Below are positions 10,601 to 22,355 of a DNA stretch of 64,000 nt, piece after piece. The DNA comes from Kappaphycus alvarezii (taxonomy: Eukaryota; Rhodophyta; Florideophyceae; Gigartinales; Solieriaceae): the NCBI GenBank assembly GCA_002205965.3, contig NADL03000087.1:248001-312000 (forward strand), written 5' to 3'. The translations under genes and the position numbers were made by a program. The stretch's first letter is position 1. Every line of letters starts with the position of its first letter. The notes under the pieces were generated by a model. That model saw only the letters and a list, made by a program, of their open reading frames with translations. It was not told the DNA's origin and did no database searches.

Positions 10601-13541
10601 TGGCACCAAGGCCCGTCTCAAAGACGGAGGATCGAAGCTTCTTAGAACTTGCCTCATATTACCGAAGATTTATCAAAGATTTCGCAAAAACAACAGCACC
10701 GTTACATGTCAATACTATGAAAAGCGGAAAGTTTTACTGGAACAAGGAAATGCAAACCGGGGGAACACATAGCTTTACCCAGTTTTTATGCGACCATTTG
10801 TTGTGGAAACAGATTCCTCAGAACGGCCTTTGTGTCCCGTTTTGTCCCCGAAACATGAAAACAGAAGATAACACCCTTTTTAATTCGCAAGTAGTACTTT
10901 GAACGAATTGGAAAAGATATCTTTAGTCTGCGAGAAAGAAGCACTGGTTCTCAAATCCCTCGAAAATTTTGTCTTGATAACTGATCACCAGAAAATTAAG
11001 ATGACATCCCAAAAGAAAGATGTACATCAGCACTTGGCTCGATGGCTCGAAATTTTCGCAGAATATCGGTTCAAAATTGTGTATTGACCCGAACGCAATA
11101 ATCATCGCGCTTTAGGACTTTTCATGATGAGATAGGGAATTGGGATCTCCAACCAACCACAAAATTCTTTACGAAGAGATTCTGGTGGCTCTGTGTCCAT
11201 AAGAGCGTCTGTAATTTCCTGAAAAGCTGCGAACACTGTCCAAAATCACTCCGGTACGAAAGTACAGTACAACTCTAACGTTCCCGGTTTCTGGTCTTTT
11301 TCAGTCCTTCTTAATCAACTTTGCAGGCTTACTCAAGGAAATCTCTTCTGGAAACAAATATCTCCTTACAGAGGTGCAACATCTCACTGGATGGCCAATA
11401 GCAGTTGCAGTTGAGGAGGCCAATGCAGGGGTGGTCCTGGGACTCATCGACAAAGAAATAATTGAACCATTTCGTGTTCCAAAAGAATCATCTCGGACAA
11501 CGCCCTTTGTTTTACTGCAACTTCACTGCTTCTTTTTTGGAAGAGAAAGAAATTCATCTGAAGGCAGTTCTGGCATACGCTTCTTTGTCAAACAGGAAAG
11601 CAGAGAGGATGATTGGAACCATCAAACGAGCAATATCGAAAAAATTACGCGAGAATGAAATTCAGTGGGAAGATGCCTTAAAAAAAGGGTTCTACGTCTA
11701 TCGTCGAAGAAGATGAAGAATTGGACGCTCATTATTAGAGCTAATATACGGGAGGGTCCCTAGAATGTTATACAGAGACATGGAAACAAATATTGTCGAT
11801 GAAGAGAGTAGAAAAGTTGAGCTACTGGCCACTGAAGGCTGCTGTTCACACCGCGCGTTAACACAGACAAGAAATGAGGATGCAGAGCTTCCAGTGCAAA
11901 CCTTTTCAGTGGGCTCTAAATTACTTGTAGTACTCGGAAAAGCAATGGGGCAGACTGTGGAGTCGCCAGCCTTCCAAACAAAGTACTCAAACATTTGCTT
12001 CGTCGCGGAGGAAAGAGACCCATATTATAAGCTCTGTTCAAGCTCAGGGAAGAGATCAAAAAGGGCCACTTATGCACGTCCTGTGGTCCCATACCATCAG
12101 AGGCCTGAAGAGTTCCTTCTGAAACAGGAATATGTGCAGCCACAGGACATACTTATCTTCAATTATAGAATGATTCCTATGGGAGGAAAAGGGCCTGGGA
12201 ATGGATCATCTCGATTACGCGGGACTACTACAAAATTCACGTAATCATCCATTTCTACGTTAATATATGACAATTTTTTCGTACTTTGAACAGCTCATTG
12301 CTACCCGAAGAATATTTGAGACTATTAACAAGATTTCTATTTTGATTCCAAAACAAAAGGTTCACGGAAGCAGGCCCAAAGTTCGTGGAGGTAATATATA
12401 GTTACTCTATGAGAAAGTATGGGAAAGTAGCTATCGGAGACCTGTTGCAACCCTTTCTGAACGTTGCCCGCCCGATTTACGTATTTCTCAAGAACAAACA
12501 GGATGTGCAACTTAGAGGTTACAGCTTATTCCCTGATATGGAATATCAATTGGTCCATATCCCCTATGGAAACCTTATGCTTCTCCGTCAAGGAACAAGA
12601 CCTCAGCTGAAGACCAAGATCCTCTCGCGACCGTCATGATGATACGAGCAAGGCCATCAAGTGATCGGGGCGGATCATCGAAAAGGGCAAGGCGTAGAGA
12701 CTGCGAGGAAGATCACCAAGGAGATCATCTCAAACAACGCCTAGTCGTCCAGGGGGAAATTATGCCTCCGTAATTATTTTAAGGCTATCAATTAGACATT
12801 GGCTCCCGAAATGACGGAGGACCCTCGAGAAGCAGAATTAATTTACTTTTTTGCCATTATTTGCATGTGCTTCCAAACAATTGACGGGGCGCGCCTTACT
12901 CGTGACGACTCAGTCCTTATGTTGCGAGGTTTTTTCTCTTTTAGATACCCGTTTCTGGACCCGTTGCAAGAAATTTCGCATACTACATCTACTACCTTAC
13001 ATTTGGAAGGTTTTGAGTAGTGAAACAGGAGGAGCTCATTCGAGAACGCTATGAAACCATACGCAGTATCTACGAAACTTTTGACCAAGGAGATGAGCGG
13101 GTTATCACACAGTACACACTTTCTCACCCTATTGGAAATCAATTACTGTCCTATGAACTCATTCAACCATGTAGCCTCCTCGATGAATGAGTAGAACTAC
13201 CTGAAGAACAGCAGGAGCATTGAAGAAGAGCTAGGACGGTCGCCTTGAGCGGGAGGGCTTGATTTGCTCTAAATTTGCATTCGAAAAAAATCTAGAAGAG
13301 GACCAAATTCTGATACAGCTCTGTTACACGCCTTACGTTTCAATTATGGTGCGGTTTCAATATCCACGATACACGTGTAAAACTTGTAAGCCTTTTCCAC
13401 AAGAGCATAAACGGCCAGTTTTTCGGAGGCTTACGTGAAGAAGTCAGGGATCCTACTCTGCTGCTTAGAGCTGAGCCGCGTAAGTCACATGGAATGTTGG
13501 GCATCCCTTAAAGCCTCCAAAGATTGACTACTCATTTCAGA

Positions 13542-14663
13542 TCATTGTTCTTCACGAATACATCTTGCGAAGGACAACAAACGGAATTGCTCACAGACAG
13601 ACGGCATCCCAATGTCTTCGATACTAATGGCATTACTGTCCAAATCTGCTAAATCATCCCTACCATCCTTGGCCATCTCATTACGATTAACAACATTAGA
13701 AAATAAGACATCAACTGTAGCAAATCCAATATAGTCGTTCTCGCCCACTGGGTTAAATAGCTCCGATGTACCCATATGGCAACGTACAGGCACAAGCAGT
13801 GCGATGCTTTCTTCTACTTCCAGCCAAATTTTCTCACTGGTAGGATTGCAAATATTGGAAAGAACCATCAGATCACTCCTACACTGGGGATATTCGAGAA
13901 GCCCTGTATGTCTCCAGGAATTATTAATGATGCTGTCGGGTAGCTCCCTTCAAATTTGCTTCAACCATTTCATAGCAGTGAGCACATCAACTTTGTACAA
14001 TTCTTTGGAATTATCATCATCTAGATCAACAGCTCTTTTCATTTGCAGAGATCGGAACCGCAGTTTTACTGCTGCAATAATGACGGCATCCATTGGCTGT
14101 AGCTTTGACGTGGTATTGTTTGTAAGATAAAACACAGTAGTGTACTTCAATTGCGGTAGGGCTTGACTAACACCATGCGCACTGCAGTTGTCCATTATTA
14201 GAGCAGTTTTTTTAACTCTAAGTAGAACCAATCCACTGGTTAAACCTGGAGAACCATTCTCGGAGAAGAATTGCGGTCATCGACGCTTTCTTATTCTCGC
14301 GGTAGTCGAATCCCAGTTCTATCTCCCTATTCCCTCCAAACATCTCGGTTTGCACAACTTTCCTGTCAGCATCAGATCAAAGCCCCGGGAACCGTCCGCA
14401 TTGCAAAATGACATGAATATTATTCTGTATTTTGCTTGTTTCCGCCCGGTGGCAATATTTACATCCAGTGCCATCCGGTACAAAAGTCCAGGTTCATCAC
14501 AATTCAAAAAGTCCTTTGGATCATATTTAGACAAGGCATATTTCAATTTTCGTAGTTCCCGTTCCAGTGCTGTAACTTCTGCATCTCCACTCTCGCCATT
14601 GGACTTGATTGTCGAGAATTCTCTATTTGGCTTCAATACTACTGTCAAGTCCGACTTTTTCAC
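13542..14663 (-). pseudogene. pogo/Tigger-type transposase relic (DDE_1 superfamily)
   Basis: Three long minus-strand pieces in one frame (14663-14319, 14231-13950, 13868-13542) cover the catalytic core and C-terminus of a pogo-family transposase. Visible catalytic landmarks: FLNCDEPGLLYR (first Asp), MDNCSAHG (second Asp) and TSKLQPMDAVIIAAVK (third Asp), the DDD pattern of this group. The segment between 14319 and 14231 reads best in another frame (a YRENKKASMTAILLREW stretch), so it carries at least two frameshifts. In-frame stops follow MKWLKQI and occur elsewhere. The N-terminal CENP-B-like DNA-binding domain is missing. I could not find its terminal inverted repeats. Confidence 0.85.
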
Positions 14664-14747
14664 CCTGGCACGCTATGGCCGAGAAAGAATCGCCCGGAAA
14701 CACTCGATTTACATGGCTATCATCCGATGAACTGCTTGTATAGAGTC

Positions 14748-15173
14748 TGTTAGTGGTATTTCGTCGGGAAAAGAGATGCTCAGAACCAAACACCCCAAGA
14801 AAGAGGTGTTGAAACTGACAAAAAAGTGCTACCGTGGTATAGTTGAACGAAAAAAATGGAGTTGATAAGGAAGACAGTTAAAAGGGCTACAAGCAAGTAT
14901 AGAAGGACTAGTGTATATCACGGATACTCTGTGACCAGCGTAGTAAAACATTTTGTTGGGTCTGAAATTGAGTTCCAACTTCCTACTTCTCGGGACTTGA
15001 ATTGAAGTTGTCGGCCAACTTGCTTGACCTCCACAAGGGGAAGCAGTTTACGCGATTTACATTGACATTTTTTGTTAACTCTAAAGTCTCAAACAATCAT
15101 AACAATAACCACACATCACATTCAAGGGAGTCATGTGGACCAGAGAGACTATTAGAAGATATTTCCTCAAGGT
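14748..15173 (-). repeat. Truncated family A LTR
   Basis: On the plus strand it begins TGTTAGTGGTATTTCGTCGG, the diverged counterpart of TGATAGGGGTAAATCGGCGG, and matches the family up to the CCTCAAGG block, after which similarity stops. It is opposite in orientation to the Gypsy element just upstream, so it is not that element's missing 3' LTR. Confidence 0.75.
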
Positions 15174-17283
15174 TAGTTAACCGAGCGTCACTTGGGCGCA
15201 GTCGAGGTTTCTTTTTCCAGTGCCAACTACAGTCGAGCATTTTTATGATAATTTTATAAAAATAAACTGCCTTTAAACTACTCGTAATCGAACAAACCGC
15301 TTTTGTTGATGTACCCCAGAACTTTGTGCTTGAAAATATTACACAGAGATATTCGGGCACAATAGCACTGTGAGCGGTCTTATTACATTTCTTAGCAACC
15401 GATTGCGGTCTTTGCCCTCAGAAAGCGCGGCCTTCGCTTCCTTTCTTGATACAATACAGACTGTGAGCCTAAACAAAAGTACACGGGTTTTTTTGAGATC
15501 GAATGAAGGGACAGCAATAGCCTTAGCTGATGACTGTTCTATAGCATAGATTAAGATCCAAGCTTGTTTTTGAATAGACGAGCAGTACCGCAAGACATTT
15601 TTGCAGGACTGTAAAAGAAGCGGGCCTTCCTTAGGACGAATAAGGAGAGAATCAATGGATTAGTAGTAATTTGGACAAGAATAATAGCGCAATATAGAGT
15701 TACTTTCTTTAAATCTGTAATTCTGTACGGCCTAAATTTTATATTTTGGATATATCTGGCGGTTTTTGTTTTGATATCTTATTCAAGGGATAGTACGATT
15801 ATGGCAGGTGAATCGTTTATATGTACAGTATAAAAAGACACAATTCTTTTAAAGAACTATCTGTGTACATGAATCCAAATATGAACAATAGTGTAGCACG
15901 ACAATCGTCAAAAGAAGCGGGCAGGAAAACTAGGGGTTTTGTTGGTGCCGAAAGTTCCAAATGGAAAGATTCAGGGGTGAAGTCTGGCCGAGATGCATTA
16001 CTAATGGCAATATAGCTTACATATGGTTATAGGACAGTAAATACGGTGTTTGATAGTAACGGAGGGCTCAAAGTCAATAAAATTGATTGAGAAAAGTCTA
16101 GCAAAATTGTACTTTCTTTTTCAGAACAGTGCGGAGTCTTTTCACTGTCGTTTAAATACTGTACTGCACACCTTGCAGTGGAATACATGGCACTGCGAGC
16201 CGCAGCTAGAGAATTTTCTGCTAATTTTCCAAACTCTTTTTGAACTAGTTCAAAAAAGGGTCAAAGAATTACTCGAATTTAAGGATCGGACTGCGTTCAG
16301 AGTCGAACACTCGACGCTCGCACTCAGGCGTTCACAAATACCAAAAGACTGTAACAGCCTAGATTGGAACGTCGTGGAAAAGATGGAAGCAAGTACTGAC
16401 CCGTCGTTTTAACCATCGCCACCCGCTAAGATCTTGCGATCAGCCATTCTCTTCAAAAAATTCTCTATTTCCTCCAATTCAACATTCTCATATATTATTA
16501 AATTTCTCTAGCAGACAAAAGATTTTCCAAACGATAGATTGTGCTTTTGTGTGGCTTTTGGGAACCTTTACCTGGTTTTCGACGACAATCCAGATTTTGA
16601 ATCTCTTTGCAGGATTTTTTTGCAGTGACTGATGAGTTCATGAACATTCACTCGTCGAAATCGCTCAGGACACTACGGTCAATTAAAGAAGATAGTCCAA
16701 TAAGTAAATTTTCGCGAGATGAACTACAAAAACAGCTGTTGGAGTCGCAAAACCGGTCTATATATGTATAAGTTTGATAAATATACATGTTCGCGGTCGA
16801 AAATGCGAGATCCAGATGATGGGGGAGAATAGATGGAAATTCTGTTTCCCTCTCCAGTTAAAGTCTTAACGAGTAAGTTCTTTCGAGCCCCGTGTTTACA
16901 TTGGATATATTATTCAAACCTCCTCATCTCTATGCATGCGTGAGCCCTAAATAAGGTTCTCTATGGCAAACTGGAGATGAAAGAGTTTGATATTAAGAAT
17001 AAGACATCGCTGCTCAGTTATGATTCTCGAAATTTCTTGGTTGCGATATTAAGGCCATAATTTCCTCGACCACACGGTAAAAGGAGACCCACGGTACACC
17101 AGACTCTCTACGGCACCTATCGTCTGCTCCTGGTGGGGCTGATCCTCTAGCAAAGTAGTATCTCCCATCCCATAATACTATGGGGGTCGAGTTCCTTACC
17201 TCACAGAGGCCGATCTATGATTCAGGGCCCATTCTATGGTTAATTGACGTAAAAATTCACGTCAACTCACTGATAATCACCTA
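15174..17283. other. Unassigned region with small ORFs
   Basis: Open frames at 15821-16015 (64 codons) and 16050-16412 (120 codons) on the plus strand and 15339-15593 on the minus strand show no domain. At 16620-16772 a T-run ending in GCAG is followed by a 49-codon open stretch (start VTDEFMNIHSSKSLRTLRS, polar and helical, ending RSIYV), which looks like a possible exon with an acceptor site. No partner exon was found. Confidence 0.25.
17244..17265. repeat. Inverted CRE-like motif pair TTGACGT...ACGTCAA
   Basis: Perfect 7-bp inverted arms lie 19 bp upstream of the start codon at 17284. They match the pair at 2867-2889. Confidence 0.35.
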
Positions 17284-20200
17284 ATGTCTTCTAATAATCC
17301 CTGGGATGGTCACGAAAGCGATCTGGATGACTCCCGGAAGGCTATAAATGTTTTACAGTGCTTGAGAGACTTCGCGTTTACAGGACATTTGTCTCAGTCC
17401 ATCCACATACATCTTAAAGACTACAATCTCTGCGCTCGCCAATATCGCCTCCTTCATAGACTGAAGGCTGGTTTCTTTATCAAAGTCATGCCAGGTCCCG
17501 CTAAAACATTCGTTTCCATCAACAACGCTGGAGATGATATGAGCTTCAAAGAGATGACGAAGAAGATGGCTAGAGAGTACAACAGCGACGCTTAAAACAT
17601 ACAAGTGCAGGGAATTCTTTAGTCCTTGTTCTTACACAAGCCTGTGTCTGATCACGATTTGTCAAGCCCTTCTGAAGGTTTAACGGAAATAATCGATCTT
17701 ATTGAGCGTCTGACGCCGCAATGCTAACTGATAGGGGTAAATCGGCGGGGGAAGAGATCCTCAGAACCAATTACCCTGAGAAAGAGGTGTTGCGAGCGAC
17801 AAAAGTGCTACCGTGGTATTGTTGAACGAATAAAAGGGAGTGTATATAGAAGAGAGTTGAGAAAGCTACAAGCAATTATAAAAAGGGGCAGGGTCTACCA
17901 CCGACGCTCTGCGACCAGCTTAGGAAAAAGTTTTTGGGTCTGAAGTTGACTCTCAACTTCCTACTACTGGGGACTTGGCTTGAAGTTGTCTGCCAACTTG
18001 CTTCACCTCCACTAAAGTAAGCAGTTTAATCGGCTTATATAGACTTTCGGCTACCCGAAAAGTCTCAAACAAACATACTTATAACCATAAAATGTATTCA
18101 CGGTAATCGTGTGAACCAGAGAGACTATTAGAAGATATTTTCTCAAGGTAAATATCTAGGTGCCATACCCATGCCAGCCACCCATCGGCCAGGGGTGGGA
18201 ATTGATGTGGCCATTATATAGACCTTTCAGAGCTACTTGTAGTATCACCCACAACCTGGAACTGTACTGACATCTACTATGACAGCGTGTCCTAAAATGA
18301 AAAAAATCAACCGACGAATTTTCCACACTCACCCAAATTAAAGATATCTTGCAAATTCAAAAACTGTAAAAATATCTTCCCAATTCCGATACTGTATACA
18401 ATCATGGTCCTCATCTAGATTTTTTCGTGTGCGAATTTGCGCACATCACTAACCTGAGTTCCGTTTGGACGCGAAAAAGATCAATGATCTCCGTAAAGTT
18501 TGCGGTACACATTATCTCCAACGTAGTTCTTGGAGATGAATGTAGAGCTGGAAGAGAGTGGCCATTCCTTGGAACACGAAGAGGATAAAAGCAGCGAGAA
18601 CGATGTGTACTTTAGCGGAGTGCAGGGTGAGCTCACTACTTTTCAAAATATGATGTATGGTGAGTTGGCTCTTGGAACTTGATTTGTTGATGAAAGCGAT
18701 AAAGAATGGTTCACTAGCAATATTTTTGCGTTTTCTCCGGAAACCATGAAATAGTACAGAACGAGCCCCGTATTTTTTTGTTGGCCACGATAAATAACGC
18801 GTCGGGATCTTCGCCTCTTTGAACAAATCACGCCCCATGGAGCGACTAATCCGACGCACAATAAGTGTGCATAAACTCATGTCACATCTGTCTATGTTTC
18901 TAGGCTTTATGAGGAGATGAAGCAAATTCGATAAAGTCGAATTGGCACACCGAGCTTTGCGTAGATGTCGGAGCGCCTAAATCCTTTACTGGTCGCAAGA
19001 AATTAAAGTCTTTTTTCCACGTTTGAGTGCTACATGTCTCAAATGCAGTGGACCCTGAATCTTTTCAGATTTGCGACCATGTTTTACGACTCCCTTTGGA
19101 AGATTATCTTGCCGCTTGCAACACTGCCTGGGAAACAAAGTTTTTTCGTTGAGATTATGTCCTTAAAGTCTATATTACTGTGCTATTTTTTGTAGATATA
19201 CTGGACCAAGAATCACTATTGGCTGATTCGGTGGCCAAAAAATTGGCGAAACGCAGCTTTGAAGGTAAGAATGGCTCTTATCTTAGGATGGCTCTTATTC
19301 ACACCTTGAGGAATGGCGCGTCCCCCTGCACCGATCCAAAGGCGGTCATTTCTACATTGCAATAGACTACTCCACCTCAGTGATGTTTACAAGATCCCAA
19401 TTGAGCAATGTGTATTAGCAGTTCTTTTATCCTTTTGCTGAAAAGCTCATCAACATTTTGAAGAGAGCTCGACCGGAAGAAACATCATCTGAGACTATAG
19501 AGATTCTGCAGGACATGTCGAAGCATTGCGACCCCTGTCAGCGAATACGTAGCGCCCCGACTCATTTCAGGGTCTCTTTTGGAGAAGAGAATGATCGACT
19601 AAATGAACGCGTCCTTCGCGATATCATCCAAATTGACGGCAAGCCGTACATCATATCGTCGACGAAGGGACTCGATTTAGCGCTACTAGACTTGTTCCCG
19701 ATGTATCTGCGAAGACGCTATGGTCTACCTTTTTGAAATAATGGGCCGTGATCCATACTAGTCTCTCCAACCGTATTCTCTTGACTAGGGGAGCTATTGT
19801 AAAGAAACATTCGTTGTGCTCGGGGCGATGTGCAACATAGCTGTTAAGCATATGATTGTTTAGGCTCATTCCAGTTTAGGCCTCGGTGAGCGCTATCATC
19901 AGCGTTTTCGGTAGACTTATTACAATATCATGGCACAGAACCCGTAAACCCCTCCGGACAAAGTACTGGCCGCCGCCATCAAGGCCTTAAACTGCTCCTT
20001 AGGTCCTGAAAGATTAGTTTCCTCTGTACTTTTTTGGAGTTCTCACTGGTATATAAAACTGTTCTTCAAAGATGCAGACTCAGATAGTTAGGTTCTTTTA
20101 GCATTCGCTTTGATTTTCGAGTTTAATATATGGGGGGCTGATGCCGGGCGAGCTTACTTGAAATCGACTGACCCGCTCAATAGGGATACCTTTATAACTA

Positions 20201-21272
20201 ATTACGCCGTTGAGTTTGATCTGGACGCTTTTTAGTGTTTAACTCTGCTAAAAGCACTCCACAGTATTTGTTAATCTGGGTAATTTTGCCACGAAACGCT
20301 TGCAAAGCACCATCGCCAAGACTTATGGATAAAACCCCTTCGACCTGATCCATTCATCTATACTCTAATCGAAAATGGGATTCTCAAAAGGATTTAGGGA
20401 GGCTATAATGATCTAATTTGAGCAAGGGACAAGGACTTCAAGAAGTTATCGAAGAAGACGATGAAAACTTTGAAATGACTGAAAATCAGACGTTCTCGTG
20501 TTCTGTTTTGATTTCCCTCCCGACTTCGACAAGGATCGAACTATCAGTCAGGATCAATCAGGTACCTAAAGAAGATTGAAATACTGCCGCTGAACGCAAG
20601 CTTTACGTACTTTAGACCAATGCGAATGAATTTTGCATGGTTACCCGAGAAACGCCTGAACTGTTTGTTTGAAGTTTCGCAACTTGGCCAAATCACTTAA
20701 GAGATGCTAGAAAAGAATCCAAAACAGATTATAAAACGTTTCAATGTGGAGGTTTCATTCGCTGTCGACAACCGCGTATCTCTATATACATCGAAACTAT
20801 ATATCAAGTCTGTTAGAGTCATTGGCTACTCTGACTCGTCATTTGCGAATAATAATGACCTCTATAGACAGCTAGACCATTTTCGCTTTATCGGTGACGA
20901 TACTGGCTGAGTAGTTCCCATATCATTCAGGCCCTAAAGTCTAGAAGGGTGACAAGGTCCGCTATGGCTAGTGAGGTCATTGCTTTTATCGACTTTTTGA
21001 TATTGCTTTTGTCTTTTCGGCCAAACTCGAAACTTTGCTTGGAATCAAGGTTACGGTACATCTCTTAACGGACAGCAAAAGTTTATTCAATGTCATTTCA
21101 AGGGAATCTACGGCACAAGAGAAGAGAATGATGCTCTCCATTACAGTCGTGAGGGGGCATTCAGGAAAAGAGTCATCTCTGATTAGTTTCTGTACCAAGC
21201 TCGTGCAATATTGCGGTTGGACTGACAAACTTTATGCAACAGAAGTGCCTACAAAATGTCTCAATGACTAGA
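17284..21272 (+). mobile_element. Ty1/Copia fossil of a fungal-type lineage, with a nested solo LTR
   Basis: Parts in order: a 103-codon frame at 17284-17595 that probably is the start of gag (inferred from position); a protease-like DVGAPKSFTGRKK piece near 18970; a pre-integrase piece at 19180-19365; the integrase zinc-binding motif (SKHCDPCQRIRSAP) and core start (RDIIQIDGKPY) at 19458-19736; weak RT-like pieces; RNase H at about 20704-21270 (GYSDSSFANNNDLYRQL, the RRVTRSAMASEV block and TDSKSLFNVISRES). This RNase H style is one I associate with Copia elements of fungi. It is broken in many places and has no recognisable LTRs of its own. Positions 17729-18448 are a later insertion. Confidence 0.75.
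17729..18448 (-). repeat. Solo LTR, family A, with perfect CTAAC duplication
   Basis: Full-length 720-bp LTR in reverse orientation, from TGATAGGGGTAAATC to TTTGCGCACATCA. It is flanked by CTAAC on both sides (17724-17728 and 18449-18453). A 5-bp duplication around a single LTR shows insertion of a complete element followed by LTR-LTR recombination. It lies inside the Copia fossil and is therefore younger than it. Confidence 0.93.
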
Positions 21273-21340
21273 CATGTCTGGAAAACCATGGGATAGATCT
21301 GATATATCTTCCAAGGGTAAAACACCCAAGTGTTCCCCCC
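21273..21340 (+). mobile_element. MITE fragment
   Basis: TGTCTGGAAAACC, then GATATATCTTCCAAGGGTAAAACACCCAAG and a C-run: the core and right terminal arm of the MITE family, left half missing. It starts directly after the RNase H end of the Copia fossil. Confidence 0.6.
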
Positions 21341-21443
21341 GTTTTGTAGGGAATGTACAGAATGGTCATGCAGATTTGATGCAGTTGGTGGAATCGTGGA
21401 TCGCTTTTCCATGAGGAAGAATGGAACAGTGGGAGTTGTACAC

Positions 21444-21470
21444 AAGAAGAAGAAGAAGAAGAAGAAGAAG
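21444..21470 (+). repeat. (AAG)9 microsatellite
   Basis: Nine perfect AAG units. The surrounding small frames reflect this repeat. Confidence 0.95.
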
Positions 21471-22012
21471 ACTTTACCAAGCAGGAAAGGGGGGCTAGCG
21501 GCCCTCAAAAGGGGAAAATCTATCCGAGCCAGGAACGGTTAAGTAGTCGTCGGTTGATCGCGACAGAAGTTCGTTGTTGTATGAGCGAACTGATAATCGT
21601 GAACAAGCGATCGCGCTCGAAGGCAGGGCTACTGCCTTTCCGTAGAGCGATGTACTCAGCAACTCTGGGCAGACCTTGTTCTTCACCGGGACCGGCAGAC
21701 CCCTATATATCGAAAGCCATCGGGTGTACAAAATGTCTTGTTGTCGGTCCGGACTGTTTGGCCAAATCATTCCTCACTTCAACAAGTTGAAGGGAATACA
21801 CGTGCGGTGTGGTGTACTGTGGTGTGGTGAACATTTCTTTAAACTGTGGTGAGCATATACTGTATTCACATGTATTTAAAAGGACGTGCAGATTTGCAAC
21901 TAAATCCGACTACTTCTCCGGAAAACCCTACGCCCTCTCTCCCAGTTCCGTATGACATCACAGTCTCCTCACCTTTTCCAACAGTGCTTCCGTTCTAAGG
22001 GAGCCCGGTAAG
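21471..22012. other. Unassigned sequence
   Basis: A 91-codon minus-strand frame (21495-21770) contains YTRWLSIYRGLPVPVKN, slightly like a Copia integrase stretch, but the match is too short to call. Nothing else is supportable. Confidence 0.25.
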
Positions 22013-22355
22013 CGCGCGCCGCCGCCAATGCGGCAGAACGACGGGAACTGAGGGACTTTGCGACCAAAATCGCCGCCATTCCTGGCCATGCTTCGCCGGG
22101 ACGCCCGATTTTCGGCTGGCAGTTATCCCGCTAGCCTTTGATTCCCTGGGATGCCCATCGGAGACCACATCCAAGGTGGTCGACGAGTATGCGGCCGCCA
22201 TCGCGCCCATATCGGAAGCTCTAAGGCGAAGGTATCCTCTCGGCTTTATCAAAAGCTCTGCTATGCCTTTTGGTCCACGTGTGCAGCTTCAGCGATTGGT
22301 CGTACCGCGCAACATGCAGAAGTTTGCCTCCCGCTCCAAAGCTAGTCTACTTTAG
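22013..22355 (+). pseudogene. LINE fragment: C-terminal end of nuclease-type ORF
   Basis: Two adjoining frames read ANAAERRELRDFATKIAAIPG and then FRLAVIPLAFDSLG...RRRYPLGF...LVVPRNMQKFASRSKAS followed by a TAG at 22353. The order (alanine-rich basic helix, a hydrophobic strand ending in S-x-x-G, then a long helical tail) is that of the C-terminus of the longer LINE copies at 49-51 kb. One frameshift separates the two pieces. Everything upstream (RT, zinc finger, most of the nuclease) is missing. Confidence 0.6.

Larger units (their letters stand above)
6866..13316 (+). mobile_element. Ty3/Gypsy LTR retrotransposon, near full length, broken
   Basis: Parts in order: 5' LTR 6866-7580; primer binding site near 7612; gag about 7668-8800 with an AGFN motif and a CFCFHKPGHFANKCP knuckle; aspartic protease about 9013-9507; RT about 9854-10560 (FCVDYRQLN, KYGIFRFEMMPFGL, YIDYV at the catalytic YxDD position); RNase H about 10570-11087; integrase about 11090-11760; GPY/F-like integrase end about 11765-12244; a long 3' non-coding part; a purine tract GAGCGGGAGGGCT (13247-13259); and the first 57 bp of the 3' LTR (13260-13316). 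The element copies itself through RNA and inserts by integrase. The gene order protease-RT-integrase defines Gypsy. It is broken in roughly ten or more places and is old. Two LTRs cannot be compared in full because the 3' one is cut short. Confidence 0.9.

Noticed and set aside
13260-15173. The LTR fragment at 14748 as the missing half of the Gypsy 3' LTR
   Set aside because: Its orientation is opposite to the element.
21268-21542. Serine- and lysine-run ORFs on both strands
   Set aside because: They are read-through of the (AAG)9 microsatellite.
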